NCBI RefSeq assembly: GCF_901709675.1
Contig: NC_051107.1
Span: 5,272,001-5,336,000 of the forward strand
Origin: Syngnathus acus
Lineage: Eukaryota; Chordata; Actinopteri; Syngnathiformes; Syngnathidae
DNA length: 64,000 nt
Direction: 5' to 3'
Part shown: positions 12,653 through 24,554 of the stretch, piece after piece
How positions within the stretch are numbered: the first letter of the stretch is position 1
Layout: every line of letters begins with the position of its first letter
The notes under the pieces: model-generated
Told to the model about the DNA's origin: nothing
Database searches by the model: none
What the model saw: only the letters and a program-made list of their open reading frames with translations
Position numbers and translations under genes: made by a program

Positions 12653-12898
12653 TACCGTATTTTCCACACTATAAGGCGCACCGGATTATAAGGCGCACCT
12701 TCAATGAATGGCCCATTTTAAAACTTTGTCCATATATAAGCTATATACATTTGGCCCGCGGGCCGGACTTTGGACACGCCTGCTGTCGTGGCTCAATATT
12801 GGTCCATATATAAGGCGCACCTGATCATAAGGCGCACTGTCGGCTTTTGAGAAAATTGGAGGTTTTTAGGTGCGCCTTATAGTGCGGAAAATACGGTA
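12653..12898. mobile_element. TA-flanked inverted-repeat element (MITE-like), with nested hAT end
   Basis: The ends are near-perfect inverted repeats, TACCGTATTTTCCACACTAT on the left and its partner ending GGAAAATACGGTA on the right, flanked by TA. Subterminal copies of ATAAGGCGCACC occur in both orientations. Inside, at about 12748-12783, lies a different sequence reading on the minus strand as CAGGCGTGTCCAAAGTCCGG, a hAT-type terminus. The TA flanks fit a Tc1/mariner-type target, but the family is not established. Confidence 0.65.
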
Positions 12899-12933
12899 CT
12901 ATCGGCATCATGTTGGAATCAGACTTATACCTG

Positions 12934-13020
12934 GAACCGGGTAAAAGCCAAATCCGATTAATTTAGGAATGCCACAGGGATTTGTTTTAGGTCCACGACT
13001 GTTCTCGATAGCTGACATAT
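12934..13020 (+). mobile_element. LINE RT motif relic, copy A
   Basis: After the marker gaaccgggtaaaagcca (12934-12950) the frame reads GMPQGFVLGPRLFS (12966-13007), a diverged form of the GVPQGSxLGPLLF reverse-transcriptase block. Copy B with the same leader lies about 0.9 kb away. Confidence 0.55.
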
Positions 13021-13843
13021 GCGTTTTCATATTTGACCTACATCTCATTTGAACTCCATCTCAGTGCTCTAATTGGCTCCGGCATTGTTCGGAAGCCAAC
13101 GTCTAATAATTACAACGGTGATTTATGTGTCCGACAAAGCCCGCCTGCACCTGTGCGACACAGTACCAGCGGGTAGTAGACGCAAAAAAAAAAGGATCGC
13201 TTTGTGACGATTTATCCATGAATCAACCTTTTCCCGGGTCTGGATGCACCTGTCACAGCGGAGAAGCAGAGCTACCTCCCAACGAGCTTTGGGGGAGGGA
13301 GGGGGAGTAGCAGATGGGTACAGGAGGGATCCGGTTCGCCGGATTGCTTTCTATATGCAGGCGGAGAATATAGGTCAGTAACACATTTGCTCTCTTTTAT
13401 CACGCGAGGCGTTTGTACCAAATGAGCGACTCCCACTCGGAACGGCCATGATGTAGGGTGACCCTTGACCTCTGTGTGATTCTGCACGAGGTGAGGATTC
13501 GAAGTGGCACCTGTGCAGGCTCGCTCATCCATTTTTTCTATTTCCGTTCTTGTTCCTGCGCTTCTCGTTCCAAACCAGATGGTGACGCATGCATTACCTC
13601 GCATGTATATTTAATACAGAGCACAGATTATGGAATTTCTATAAAATTTTTAGTGTTTTTGGACTCATTGGCTTAATGTGCATCTGTGTAACTGGTCCTG
13701 TTTGCTTCTCGTGCGGCTTACGTGTTTTTAGTCTCTGGTGGTGTTACCGTCGAGGCTTATGAAACGAGTAGCCAGGAACGAAAAGGCATAACTTTAAAAT
13801 CTTCAGCTCTGTTGTATTTTCCGACCCGGAAGGAAGACAATGC

Positions 13844-13925
13844 GAACCGGGTAAAAGCCAAAACTGGGAATGCCACAGGGATCTGTTTTAGGTCCACGAC
13901 TTGTTCCCGATGTAATATCGCTGAC
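13844..13925 (+). mobile_element. LINE RT motif relic, copy B
   Basis: The leader gaaccgggtaaaagcca (13844-13860) is followed by GMPQGSVLGPR (13867-13899), then a frameshifting extra base relative to copy A. The match to copy A covers roughly 75 bases in the same orientation. Confidence 0.55.
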
Positions 13926-16900
13926 CCAGGTCGGTTCTACATAAACATCCGTGACCCGTTAAAATTGCAATATCTTTTTTATCTCACTTTGTCTCTTGTT
14001 CCCACTCGACACCAAATACAGAGCTTTGAAAATGAACTGCTGCCTTTGCCGCCGAAGGACATAAATAATTCATAAGCTAACCGGTGCGGAGCGAGTGGAA
14101 ATTAAACATAGGTTTTTAGCCTTTGCATGCAAGCTGCTGGAATCTACCAAGCATGGTCAAATCCCCACGTCTATTTTTTTTTAAGTACATTCTCCCTGCA
14201 GTTATTTGTTAGTTGATTTCTGAGTGACGGATTATCTTCAATGAGGTTTTGCGGACTGTATTTTTTCATAGCTGGAAAGTAAATCCAGTTTATTCACGTT
14301 TGTTGAGGAGCTGGTTTTTGGAGCTGTAATTTTGGATAGCTTTCTTGAAAGAAAACAATTTCACGCTAAGGATAGGAAGTCTGCGGCGGAATCACTGAAA
14401 GTCAAAATGCACTCGAGGGCGCTTAGCTCGTCCGCAACTCCAATCGGGCCTGACTGGCATGATGGAGAAACCTTCAGGTGAGATGCTGTGAAGCTGATCG
14501 AATTTCAACCGTGTGACTCCAGCCCAAACGGGCGACGGCGTACGGAAACTGCCAAATGAGTTTTGGCGTCGCTGCCAGTCTGGTTTTCCGCGGCGGCATC
14601 ATCGGGACGGCAAACGTTCGTGACGTGCCGCCGCCACAGGAAGAGCTAAATTAATCATGGGTGGAAAATTCACACCTCCTGTCAAGCCTTTCCTGTCTCG
14701 GAACAAAAACGAAGGGAGACACGCGAGACAGGCCGGCGCCCTTCGGCCGGCCGTGACACCTTATGCAAATTGACATTTGGGACGCATATAATAGACTTAA
14801 TGATGAAATGCTAATGATATTTTGAGCTGGTGTCTCTCCTCCTGATGTGCTCGGAGGTGACGCTGCCAAAGCGGTGACCTTCAGGTGTGAATGATGATAT
14901 TCGCAAGGACGAGTCTCTTCTTGTTCCGTACGGCCGGCTGGAGCAAATTTTACACGACGGAGGGGGAAACTCACTGACAAAAAGGACTTGGAGATGAAAC
15001 CTCTCGTGTAATCCACTTTTCTCGCGGGGCAGTTGTCACATGGTGATTGTTCATGACCCCCCCAAGCATCGAGCCAATGTATCATCAGTCATCATTCTGT
15101 TGGACTTACTTCAGATCTGGTTTGAGGGGGAGCTCTTTTTTTTTTTTTAAGGAGCAGGATTGCCAAACCTGTGGGGGTATGCAAATGCCCTCCAGGAATT
15201 ACAATTAGAATTTACATCTGTCGTATTTAATTTATTTTATTTATTTATTTGTAATTTAATTTAATTTTGTTCATTCACAGGGCATGGTTTTAAAAGTCAG
15301 AAAAAAAAAACTGGTTCAAGACTGTTTCAGCAAAATGAAACGTAATTACACGGACAGTGTTTAGCAAGTTGACTCATGATATATTAAAAGGGCAAGATCC
15401 CAGATTTACATTTACATATAGTGAAGCTTCTATAAACACTGAATATTTCATGACGTTTAAATGTCTTTGGCTATTCGAAGTAATAATAAAAGCCTATTAG
15501 GATTGCATTCTGCATTGAGTCCATTCAAGTTAACAAGGACTCCTAACCTTCATGCTTTTTCGTATGTCTTATATCTTCTTGTTTATTCCGCAGCTCTTTG
15601 GCCTGTGCTGTCTGCTGTATTGCGCGTACTTGCCAGCAATTCATAATTCATTTTTTGAGCAGGTGTCTGGCCTTGCGACAGGCCCAAACAAACCTACAAA
15701 CTCCCAGAAGTCACTAAAACTGGGGCAGCGAGACAATATGCAAATTTGTAGTCCCAAATGTTTGGGGGCGGGGCTTTATACATTATGGTTACAGCTGGAA
15801 TTGGGAAATATAAGAAACATGATTTCATTTGTTTTCTCACCATCAATAATTTATTTTAATTCTATTTTTTTAAAAATCTTATTATTATAGTTATTTATTA
15901 TTATTTTGGAGTGTTCCACCCTGGTGGGTAACGTGTCACATGTGGAGGTTCCCGATGGCAAGCATATTTCCCCCGTAGAGCAAAGCGGCCGTTTACATGC
16001 ATTTTTATGTCCATCCATAATTCAGCATAAGACATTTGTGGTGTATGTGCGTTTGCTTCCTAGGTATCTACTGCAGAGATGTTTTTTTTTTTTTTAAATG
16101 GCATACCATGAATGCCTGAAAGTAGCTCACCCAAAAACAAAAGCTTATCTGGGATAAACAACAGATTGTTATTTGCAAGTGCGAACTCGTAGGTGGGGGA
16201 CAAAAAAAACATATGAAGGGAGAGTTTGCGATATTTGATCATGTGATCGTATCCTATTTGTTTTAGCTGGAGTGCAAAATTGATTTAAGATGGCTTTGAG
16301 TTTGAAGATTGAGTAACACTGCAGCTATGATGGAATGCCGCGAAGAACCATATTGGATTTATCAAGCCGTCTTCTTTTGAAATCATCTTTATGCTTCGGG
16401 GCTGTTGACTGACAGCCAACATGAAAGAAGAAGACAAAAAAGCGGCGCTGACTGAGTGTGTTATTCCGGGCCGTCTTCTCCCAATCCATTTGAGCTGCGC
16501 CCACTCAAGACACCTACAGATCTGGCTCATCCAAAGCCAGATCCAATAAAGCACTCAGTCCGTTACCTGCAATGGATGGCGGCCATGATGGGAGAAAAAT
16601 GATAAACAAAAATGAGGAATGATGGAAGCCGCTTTTGAAATTGTCGTTTTTTTCTCCGAGATTAAGAACAACCAATCACTTCTCTATCTTCAATCTAGCT
16701 TTGCATATCTGGGTGGCGGTATTTGTTGTTCTTGCTTGACTTTTTGAGCGATCTCGTTAGCCGCCGACGTTCCTTCTACATCTTTCAAAAGCTCTCAGAG
16801 CGAAACAAGAGGTGCTTCCAAAAAAAAAAAAACATCGGGATTGGAGCCGCTGCCGTGCTCTGCGGGATGATGAGATGGGCGACTGGGCCTGAATACTTCA

Positions 16901-19119
16901 TCAGGCTTTCTCCCCGACAACACAATTCCTTTTTTTTTCCCGTCTCGGCTAGCGTCGGACGTAGCTAGCTAAAAGGCGCTACGTACGAGAATTAAAAGCC
17001 AACATTGCGTGTGGGCTGCAGGTTGAAGTTTTTTGTAAATAAAACATGAAACATTTCCTAACAAGCTACTTTTCGTGTATCTCGCTCTTGTTTTTTTTTC
17101 AACAGCGTGTCCCAGTCATCGATTAGCTCGCAACGGCTAATTAGCTCGGATCTTATCGTGCCGGGATTGCCGCCGCGTGTTAAATCCTTATTCGGGTTAC
17201 GCTAAGGTATCCAACGCCTAACCGCGCCGTTTCTTTCGTTGTCCCCCGGGCGAGTTTGACGCATGCTGTCAAAGGCGAAAACGAGAAGGCCGAGCCCCGA
17301 GCTTGTACGGACCAATTCAATTACCGCCGGGCGTCGTCTAATGGAGAATGCCAAGACGCCGCCGAGGCTGCTGACGACTGCCTCTTGTCTACATGATCTT
17401 ATTTACTAAGACACGCACTTATCGATCGCCTTCCACATGCCAGCGACCGGAAAAACCTTTTCACATGCACTTTTCGAATAATGCCGCGGGCGGACGGTTC
17501 ATTGACATTCAGAGGTACGCCGGCGTTTTCTTATCGCCACCAAATCGGTCGGCGGGGGCATCACCGACACGGGTCAATGAACAGAATCGATGGCCTCCGC
17601 TGCGAGAAACAACGGGAGGAACAATTTTCCGCACCCCGATATTTATAACTTCTCCGTCTTCCTTCCTCGCTACCGTTTCTAGCTGCAAGCTGCGGACACG
17701 ACGGTCTTATCGAGCGCTGCCTGGCTGTCAGCGAGAGTGCTCTATTTTGGTCTTTATCTCCAACGCAAGCCGGAGCCTGAGCTGCAGGTCTTGAAGGTGC
17801 CGTGCGAGATAAAACAGACAGGGACACTGTAACCTGCGTGTCTGCGGTCAGGGTGGCAACAGATGGGGGCGGAGTTAAAGCTCAGAAATGTCAATAAGGT
17901 TGTTTGTGTCCTCGCAAGGCCGGGTTGGGTTCTGCGATACGTGAGGGCGAACGGTTCAACGCAATCACTGACACGGACGACGGAGACGACCTGAATCCAG
18001 ATTATGGAATATTGCAATTTGTTGGCCCAGTTATGGTCCTGCAAATGATTTGGAACAAAAGAATCCCAAATTGACTAATTCAACTAGCCGAGGCCGTTTT
18101 AATTAAAAGATGTATTGATAGGCTGAAAATGTTTTTCCAAAGTCATATGAGAGAGATTAGCTAGATTTGCGCTGTATCGAATTTCCTTCTTCAGGTCGGC
18201 GTACTTTCGATGTTGTCGAAAGTTTGCTCGCAATTGTGTTTCCACGTGTCAAACGAAATACCGTCGTGCATTTCCCAACGGTGTTTTGTGCAGGCTTTGA
18301 AGATAAAAATATTGCACATTTTTTGCAAAAAGAAAAAACAAAAACATGTCAGGCTTCATCAAAATGCCTTTCTGGTTGTTGCTAGGCAACAACACCAGCG
18401 CCATTGCCCTTATTTGGAACAAAAAAAATGTTCCTCGAGTGGACTTATTTGACTCTCCGATCGGGCGTAATGAGAACCGATCGGCCTGTAATTGTATCAG
18501 CGACACGCCATGGACCTTCAGCAGCCGAGCAAGCGAGGTCATCATAAAAACATCTCGTCCTCTCTGGGATTTTACGAACTGTTCCCAAACACACCAACCA
18601 GCTCATTTTCCAAATGATGGAATTTGCAGACGGAAATCAGCGTCGCTCCGTTTGTATTCAATCAATTGCTCCATACGAGTATTTGGGCTTTAAAAAATGT
18701 GAGACGAAACAACAGCAGCCAGGAGAGAGACTGTGATCAATAGTGTTGTCATCGGCGCCAGAGAAGCTTCCCACCACGGGAACGCTCTTACAAATGACTA
18801 CAAAGGTGAAAGACGATTGCTTAAACCCAAAAACGTGCTACAGGAAAAACAGAAAAGCAAACTGTCACAATTAGTCCACTCCTCTCCATTCAATTTATGA
18901 CAAAATCTCTTCCGTGCACAATTTTTTAGGCCGGGAGGCTGCGGCACGGAGTGGCTGGAATACCAAGCGGATAATTGGCTATGCGTGCAAAGCTCCGGAA
19001 GCACTTGCAGTGCCATAAATGCTTAATTGCAGAGTGACAATGTGATTGTTTGAAAAAATGCCTTTGCTCCATGATAAGTACTGGCTAGGATTAGTGACAA
19101 ACCATGCATGACATAAAAA

Positions 19120-19318
19120 AAAATAAAAAAATTGAAAATAATACATAATATACTAAATAATATATAGTATAATAACTATACTAATATAATACAAAACAAA
19201 TATATAAAAATTATATCTGTATATAAATATATAGAAAATAATACATAATATAAATATACAAAACAAATATATGAAAATTATATATGTATATAAATATATA
19301 AAAATATATATATAATTG
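19120..19318. repeat. A/T-rich tract with internal near-duplication
   Basis: A run of AATAATACATAATATA and AAACAAATATAT blocks is repeated twice (about 19185-19247 and 19248-19310). It is simple-sequence DNA without coding potential. Confidence 0.7.
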
Positions 19319-20524
19319 GTTCCATCCAAATGTGCAATGAGCATCTGCAGCCAAATTCAGATCCCGGACAGCGCGATTCCAAATCTATTATTCTCGCATG
19401 ACATCACACAAGACAAAAGAGGACAAAAGTGTCAAACTCATTTTCATTGGCAGTGAAGCAGTGCAAAGATGGCCGACTTTTTATTTTGTTTGCATCATCT
19501 CAACAAGATTGGTGCTTCTAGCTAAATCCCAGATTAGAGATGACAAAAGATTTTGACACGCAAAAATAGTAATAACAACACAAAATCATCCACAGCATTG
19601 ATTGTGCCTCTGTAGGTATCATGGGATGTTTTAATCTAGCGTGGGTAATCCTCAATGGGGTGGGAGGGGGGGCAGATTACGCCTCACCAGTTGTCTCCTC
19701 ACATATTCCAACTTGGGCAAACATGCGCTTAAGTAGCGGCCCGGCCGCCAATCACATTTGATCCCCTTGGCCATCACTTATCCCGAGACTTAGCGGCATC
19801 AAGGACATGTTTACTCCCCAGCCGGCACTAGGAGGATTTACCACAACCTATGTGTGCATTTCTGCGGCCACATCCGTCACGTTCTCTTGGAAAGTCAATA
19901 ATGTGGTGGACATACATAGATTTGTTGCGGTTACCACGGCAACCCCCGTGACTGCCAATACTAATTGTTTATGTTCTAGTTTTTGACCAGTGTACAATAT
20001 GATGCTGCATTGTGTCAACAAAGTTTGTCATAGTCCTCCAAGAAATAGCCAGACTCGGTTTGATCATAGAAAGCACGGCGATCTTTTGTCTATTAGCAGA
20101 AAGACGGGGGGAGTCTGCATCATTGGTATTCCAATGCTAGTCCCGTCTGTAATAGCTTGTCTGACAATAAGTGATGCAGCAAATTTTTTTTGTCCTCTCA
20201 CTTCTCCTTTTTTCTTCCCCAGATGCAATCAAATCCCCAAATGATCATTACAACCTTTTTTTATTGGACCGTCTGTCGCGGTGCATTTTTTCCCATTATT
20301 GTGGATGAAAATTAGCGGACAAAGACTTAGGCGTCGGACATGTGTTCACATTCTGCACGCTAGGATGAGCCTTTTAACAATTTGCATTTTTGAGCTTTTA
20401 TTTATGAACCTTGGGTTAAATGAATGGTCAAGACTATTCATGTAAAAAATAACCCAATATGGGGCCGACCAAGCTTTTTGGGTTATTAATGTAATTCAGA
20501 ACATCTGAGTAACTACTACAGACT

Positions 20525-20767
20525 TTTAATTTTCCACTGTTTCATAGGTTTAAGTTATGTCAACTTAATTATTTTAATTATTAGGTTTTATGGTGTACAA
20601 ATAAGGGCTGATGGGACCAAAACATTTGCATGATTGCTTAACAGATTTTTATTTAATTTTTTTAATTTTCTCTGTTTCATAGGTTTAAGTTATGTCAACT
20701 TAATAATTTTAATTATTAGCTTTTATGGTATACGAATAATGGCTAACGGGACCAAAACATTTGCATG
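20525..20767 (+). repeat. Short direct duplication, about 105 bp twice
   Basis: Two copies share gtttcataggtttaagttat and gggaccaaaacatttgcatg, offset by 135 bases (first block 20539, second 20674). The second copy differs at several positions, so the duplication is not recent. Confidence 0.7.
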
Positions 20768-23423
20768 AAACCGCCGCAGCATTGGAAAGCTTCTAGTTAG
20801 CATGTCGCTATCCCCCACAGCAAGCACTAAATATATGTACAGGATGTCACAAAATGAAAAAGCCATGCCCTGCGGATATTGAAAAGCGTCTTGTACTTCA
20901 ATGGTGCTCTTATGCAATCCAAACACACCAAGCAGGATGATGCATGTACAAAAAAAAAAAAAAAACGGTTCTTTTCTTTAGCACCGTTCCACTTCAGGCT
21001 GGCTTTCCACACAAAGCAAAACCGTCCTTAGAATTATGAAAGCTCGAAGCTAGCCACTATGCTATTTGCTCAAATAAATAAAAAGGAGGTCACGCATGAG
21101 TGAAAGGTCAAGCAAAATAGCACGTTCTTTGTTCTGCGCTTCAAATCACACCTCTGCATGTTAATCGCTTTGATTAGCAACAACACTCGGGTCGGACTTT
21201 AAAGCGTAAACGGCCTTCCTTCAAAACGACTTCCTTCCGTACGCTGCCAAGAAACGGGATATTCAAAAGCCCACCATAAGCAATCCAGCCCATCTTGGCG
21301 CTTACTTAAACGCTACTAAAAGGCTTGCACATCATCTGCACGGGGGCTATGGAATGATCAATGTCCTAAAGAAAACAGTAATTGCCAAACTCATAATGAA
21401 AATGGATCCCTAATAGGAGTTTCTCATCAGCGGAACCTGCAGCCCGCCGTGCAATTACCTCAAGTGTTTACAAGCCCTTTGCCATTATATTTTTTTCTCT
21501 ACTCGTCCACCCCCGGAAAAAAAAAGGATTGACTTGATGACATTTTTTTTTAAATCAAATCAGCATCACCAGAGAAATATTTTGTTTCGGAACTTTGGTC
21601 ATACATACAAAAAAGTAGCAAAACAGCTGGTAAATGTTGTTCCAATGGCTCAAAAAAATTAAATATGCAAAGCAAAAATGTTCCAAATCATTATGTCTCG
21701 TGCTTTTCCCATATTTTTTTTTTCACCATAGAATCCATCCACTTTCTTGCTATGCTAGCATAGCGGCTAACCTTAAGAAACAATTCAAGTTGCAGAAACA
21801 CATTTTTTTTGTCAATTAAATCGAGCAAATGAACCATGTTGCAAAGTGGAAACTTTCTTTTTTTTTATTATTATTATTATTATTATTTTTGGAAAGAAAA
21901 AAAAAAAAGCAACAGGTTACACAGTTAACTTTCAGCGAAATGCAATCCTAACTGAAACTGTACTCACATTCGGGACTCCAAAAAAGTAAATAAAAGACTC
22001 ACATACTTACACACCATCAATAATTTACAAAAAGGAACAGAGTCATTGTTTGTTTTTTTTAAAAAAAAAAAAAATGGCCACGAGAGAGAGAGAGAAAGAA
22101 TTATAATTGAAAACAATCCGTAGAGAGCAAATGTCGGGAAAGTAGAAACAAGACTGTGCCTTACATGTCCCCCTTTTTTTGTCTTTTGACTTTTTCTCAG
22201 TTTTTTGTTTGTTTGTTTTGTTTTTTACAAATTGTGCAAGATATCATACTAAGGCTCTGGTCTTGAAGTGTTTGATGCTCACACACATACACACGCACAC
22301 GTACACACTCATTGCCTGTGCTCTGAGCGTGCGGCGATCGATCTCAGACAACTGTAAAAAAAAAAAAAGTGGACATGCACTTCATGTGATTAAAAAAAAT
22401 AATAATAATAAATAACCCCCTTGCATCCAAGGACTGACTTGATAGGAGATGAACTAAGATGACAATTAGCATTGTAACCATTAAGGCAAGAACACCCGGA
22501 GTGGCATCGGTCGGTAGTGTTGAGGGTACATGGATATGATGAGCACATTTATCTTCAAATGTCTTTTTTTTTTTTCTAGCACAACTTTGTTCCCCGAAGC
22601 AAAGAAAAATCTGCATTTTCTTCTCCACGCTGTAAAAGGTGATCAGAAAATAACAATGGCAGACACTATCAGGGACATAAAACTTCAAGAGATCCATTCT
22701 AAGTTTCAACTTCCCGTCTCGAAAAAATAAAACACACACATCAAGCCCGCCCCACCCCCAATCCCGCCCCGGTTGGTAAATAAAAATAAGTTACCACTTA
22801 CATTAAAACCATTTCATCCTCTGGTGATGGTGTGATTCCAACACGTTTGCCTTACTTACAGCGATTTTTGTGTGTGTAGTCTGTTGCAAATTAAAGCATT
22901 CATCGTTTAGTATGGAGGGGGGGGGGGGGAGAAAAAAGGGGCTTGTTGTCTTTGCAACCAAAATCTTTACATCTTTTTTCGTAGTGCAACTCTGAAAAAT
23001 AGAAAACATTTCCAGTGATTCCTTGAGAGGTATCGTTTCTTTGTTGTATTCTTTGTTTTTGTTTGTTTCCGCTTCTCGTTTTCTTGTAGTTCACACCTCA
23101 CAAAATAATGCATCTTGGAAAAAAGAGAGACGGAGAGAGACAAAAAAAAATCCAAAGCGTTTTCATTGTCTGCGTTTTTGCTTCTCTGCAACGGGCATGG
23201 CCTTCCGCCAAACAACAAGGGGCGGAACACGGCGCCCTGTTGTACTCCACGGGCCTCCTTTTTATTTTGGGATGCAATCGCCAACAGAGGTTGGCTGCTG
23301 GAAAGGAGGGATGAAGAGAAGAAAAGCTAGCAAAGAGAAAGAGAGAGAGAGCTGTACAGGGGGGGAAAAGCCCGGATCAAACGGGGGCGAAAGTGAAGGT
23401 AAGGGAGGCGGGGTTAAAAACCT

Positions 23424-24539
23424 TCATATAACGCAGTAGGGTTCCCTCGGTAACCTGGATTTTCGGCAGTAGAGGAGCGTGGTGCTGAAGCAGCGCCGCA
23501 GCTCCCGGTTGGAGAAGATGCAGATGAAGGGGTTGACCCCGGCCTGGGCAAAGCTCATCCACACGGCGGCCGTCAGGTAGCCCGCCGGCACCACGGGACC
23601 CCTGGCGAACACCCGCCAGTAGCAGGCCACCAGATAAGGCCCCCAGAGCCCCAGGAAGAAAAAGGTCATGATGTAGAACATCCTACTAATCCTCTTCTCC
23701 GTTTTGAACTCGTCCAACACCAGGAGACGCCTGCGGCCCGCCGCGTTGCCGTTCTGCCGGATTCCCAGCAAAGTGGGCGGAGTCGGGCCCCGGCCGAAAC
23801 CGGCGAGCCAGTTGGCGGCCGCCTGACCGCTGGCGCCGGGCCCGTGAAAGGTCCAGTTCTGGCTGACGGCGGGCACGAACTGGACGGGCTTCATTTTTCG
23901 CCGGTCGTGGACGAAGAAGATAAGCTTGAGGTAAACCAGCTGCGTGGCCAGCAGGATGAGCGCCAGGAGGAGCATGAAGCCCAACGAGTCGTTGGCCCGG
24001 AAGGAGCGGTGCTGGAAGGTGCACTGGTCCTCCTCCTGGATGAAGGAGTAGGTGCCCACGTCCAGCACGGGCGGGAAGGCCATGGCCACCGACAGCGTCC
24101 ACACCATGCAAATGACGGCCAGGCAGGTCCAGAAGGTCAACCTCTTGGTGTAGAAGCGGTGGTGGGCGATGGCCAGGTAGCGCGTGACGCTCACGCAGAA
24201 GAGCATGAAGGCCGTGTGGAAACAGGAGAGCACGCCCAGGAAGGCGATCACCTTGCACGTCAGCGTGCCGTAGCTCCACGCCGAGCCATTCTTGACCGAG
24301 GTGAAGACGAAGGGGAAGCAGATGGCCGAGCGCAGGATGTCGGAGGCGCACAGGTCCAGCAGGAAGTAGTAAGGCGCCCGGTGCAGGCTCTTGTCTTTGA
24401 CCAGCAGGATGGAGATCAGGAGGTTCCCCACCACGCCGACGCCGATGATAAAGCCCAGGGAGGTCAGTTTGAGGAAGGTGGCGAGAGGAGAGACATTCTG
24501 CAAGATGGTGTGGTCCCCTGCATGGCTATAGTTCGCCAT
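23424..24539 (-). CDS. gpr85: Probable G-protein coupled receptor 85 (SREB2)
   Basis: One uninterrupted coding exon of 371 codons. It matches vertebrate GPR85/SREB2 almost residue for residue, apart from an extra residue in the N-terminal tail (HAGDHTILQN). Seven hydrophobic spans are visible, with a long third intracellular loop (about 212-284) containing the conserved GPGASGQAAANWLAGFGRGP. Cys95 and Cys173 are placed for the usual TM3-ECL2 disulfide. N-glycosylation sequons are at Asn3 and Asn15. Family-typical oddities are TRY in place of DRY (119-121) and NPFIC in place of NPxxY (336-340). GPR85 is an orphan class A receptor expressed mainly in brain; no ligand is assumed. The ATG before ANYSHAG was chosen by homology; an in-frame ATG 18 nt upstream (24557) could add MIPPPS. 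Confidence 0.97.
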   Translation of the reverse strand: MANYSHAGDHTILQNVSPLATFLKLTSLGFIIGVGVVGNLLISILLVKDKSLHRAPYYFLLDLCASDILRSAICFPFVFTSVKNGSAWSYGTLTCKVIAFLGVLSCFHTAFMLFCVSVTRYLAIAHHRFYTKRLTFWTCLAVICMVWTLSVAMAFPPVLDVGTYSFIQEEDQCTFQHRSFRANDSLGFMLLLALILLATQLVYLKLIFFVHDRRKMKPVQFVPAVSQNWTFHGPGASGQAAANWLAGFGRGPTPPTLLGIRQNGNAAGRRRLLVLDEFKTEKRISRMFYIMTFFFLGLWGPYLVACYWRVFARGPVVPAGYLTAAVWMSFAQAGVNPFICIFSNRELRRCFSTTLLYCRKSRLPREPYCVI

Positions 24540-24554
24540 AGATGGAGGAGGGAT

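Larger units (their letters stand above)
7346..23423. other. Spacer between tmem168 and gpr85
   Basis: About 16 kb in which I find no supportable coding exon. It contains LINE relics (11049, 12966, 13867), a hAT fragment (11723), a TA-flanked inverted-repeat element (12653), A/T-rich tracts (19100-19320), a short direct duplication (20525) and scattered homopolymers. Its right end should hold the gpr85 3' UTR; TTTATT at 23261-23266 is a possible minus-strand poly(A) signal. The human neighbour BMT2 was looked for here and not recognised. Confidence 0.55.

Noticed and set aside
14651-15085. 144-codon minus-strand frame in the tmem168-gpr85 spacer
   Set aside because: Considered as a BMT2 exon. 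The translation shows none of the BMT2 blocks, and it has no conserved pattern or flanking splice logic.
22344-22739. 131-codon minus-strand frame
   Set aside because: Built partly from poly-A/T-encoded Lys and Phe runs and AAT repeats; no homology recognised.
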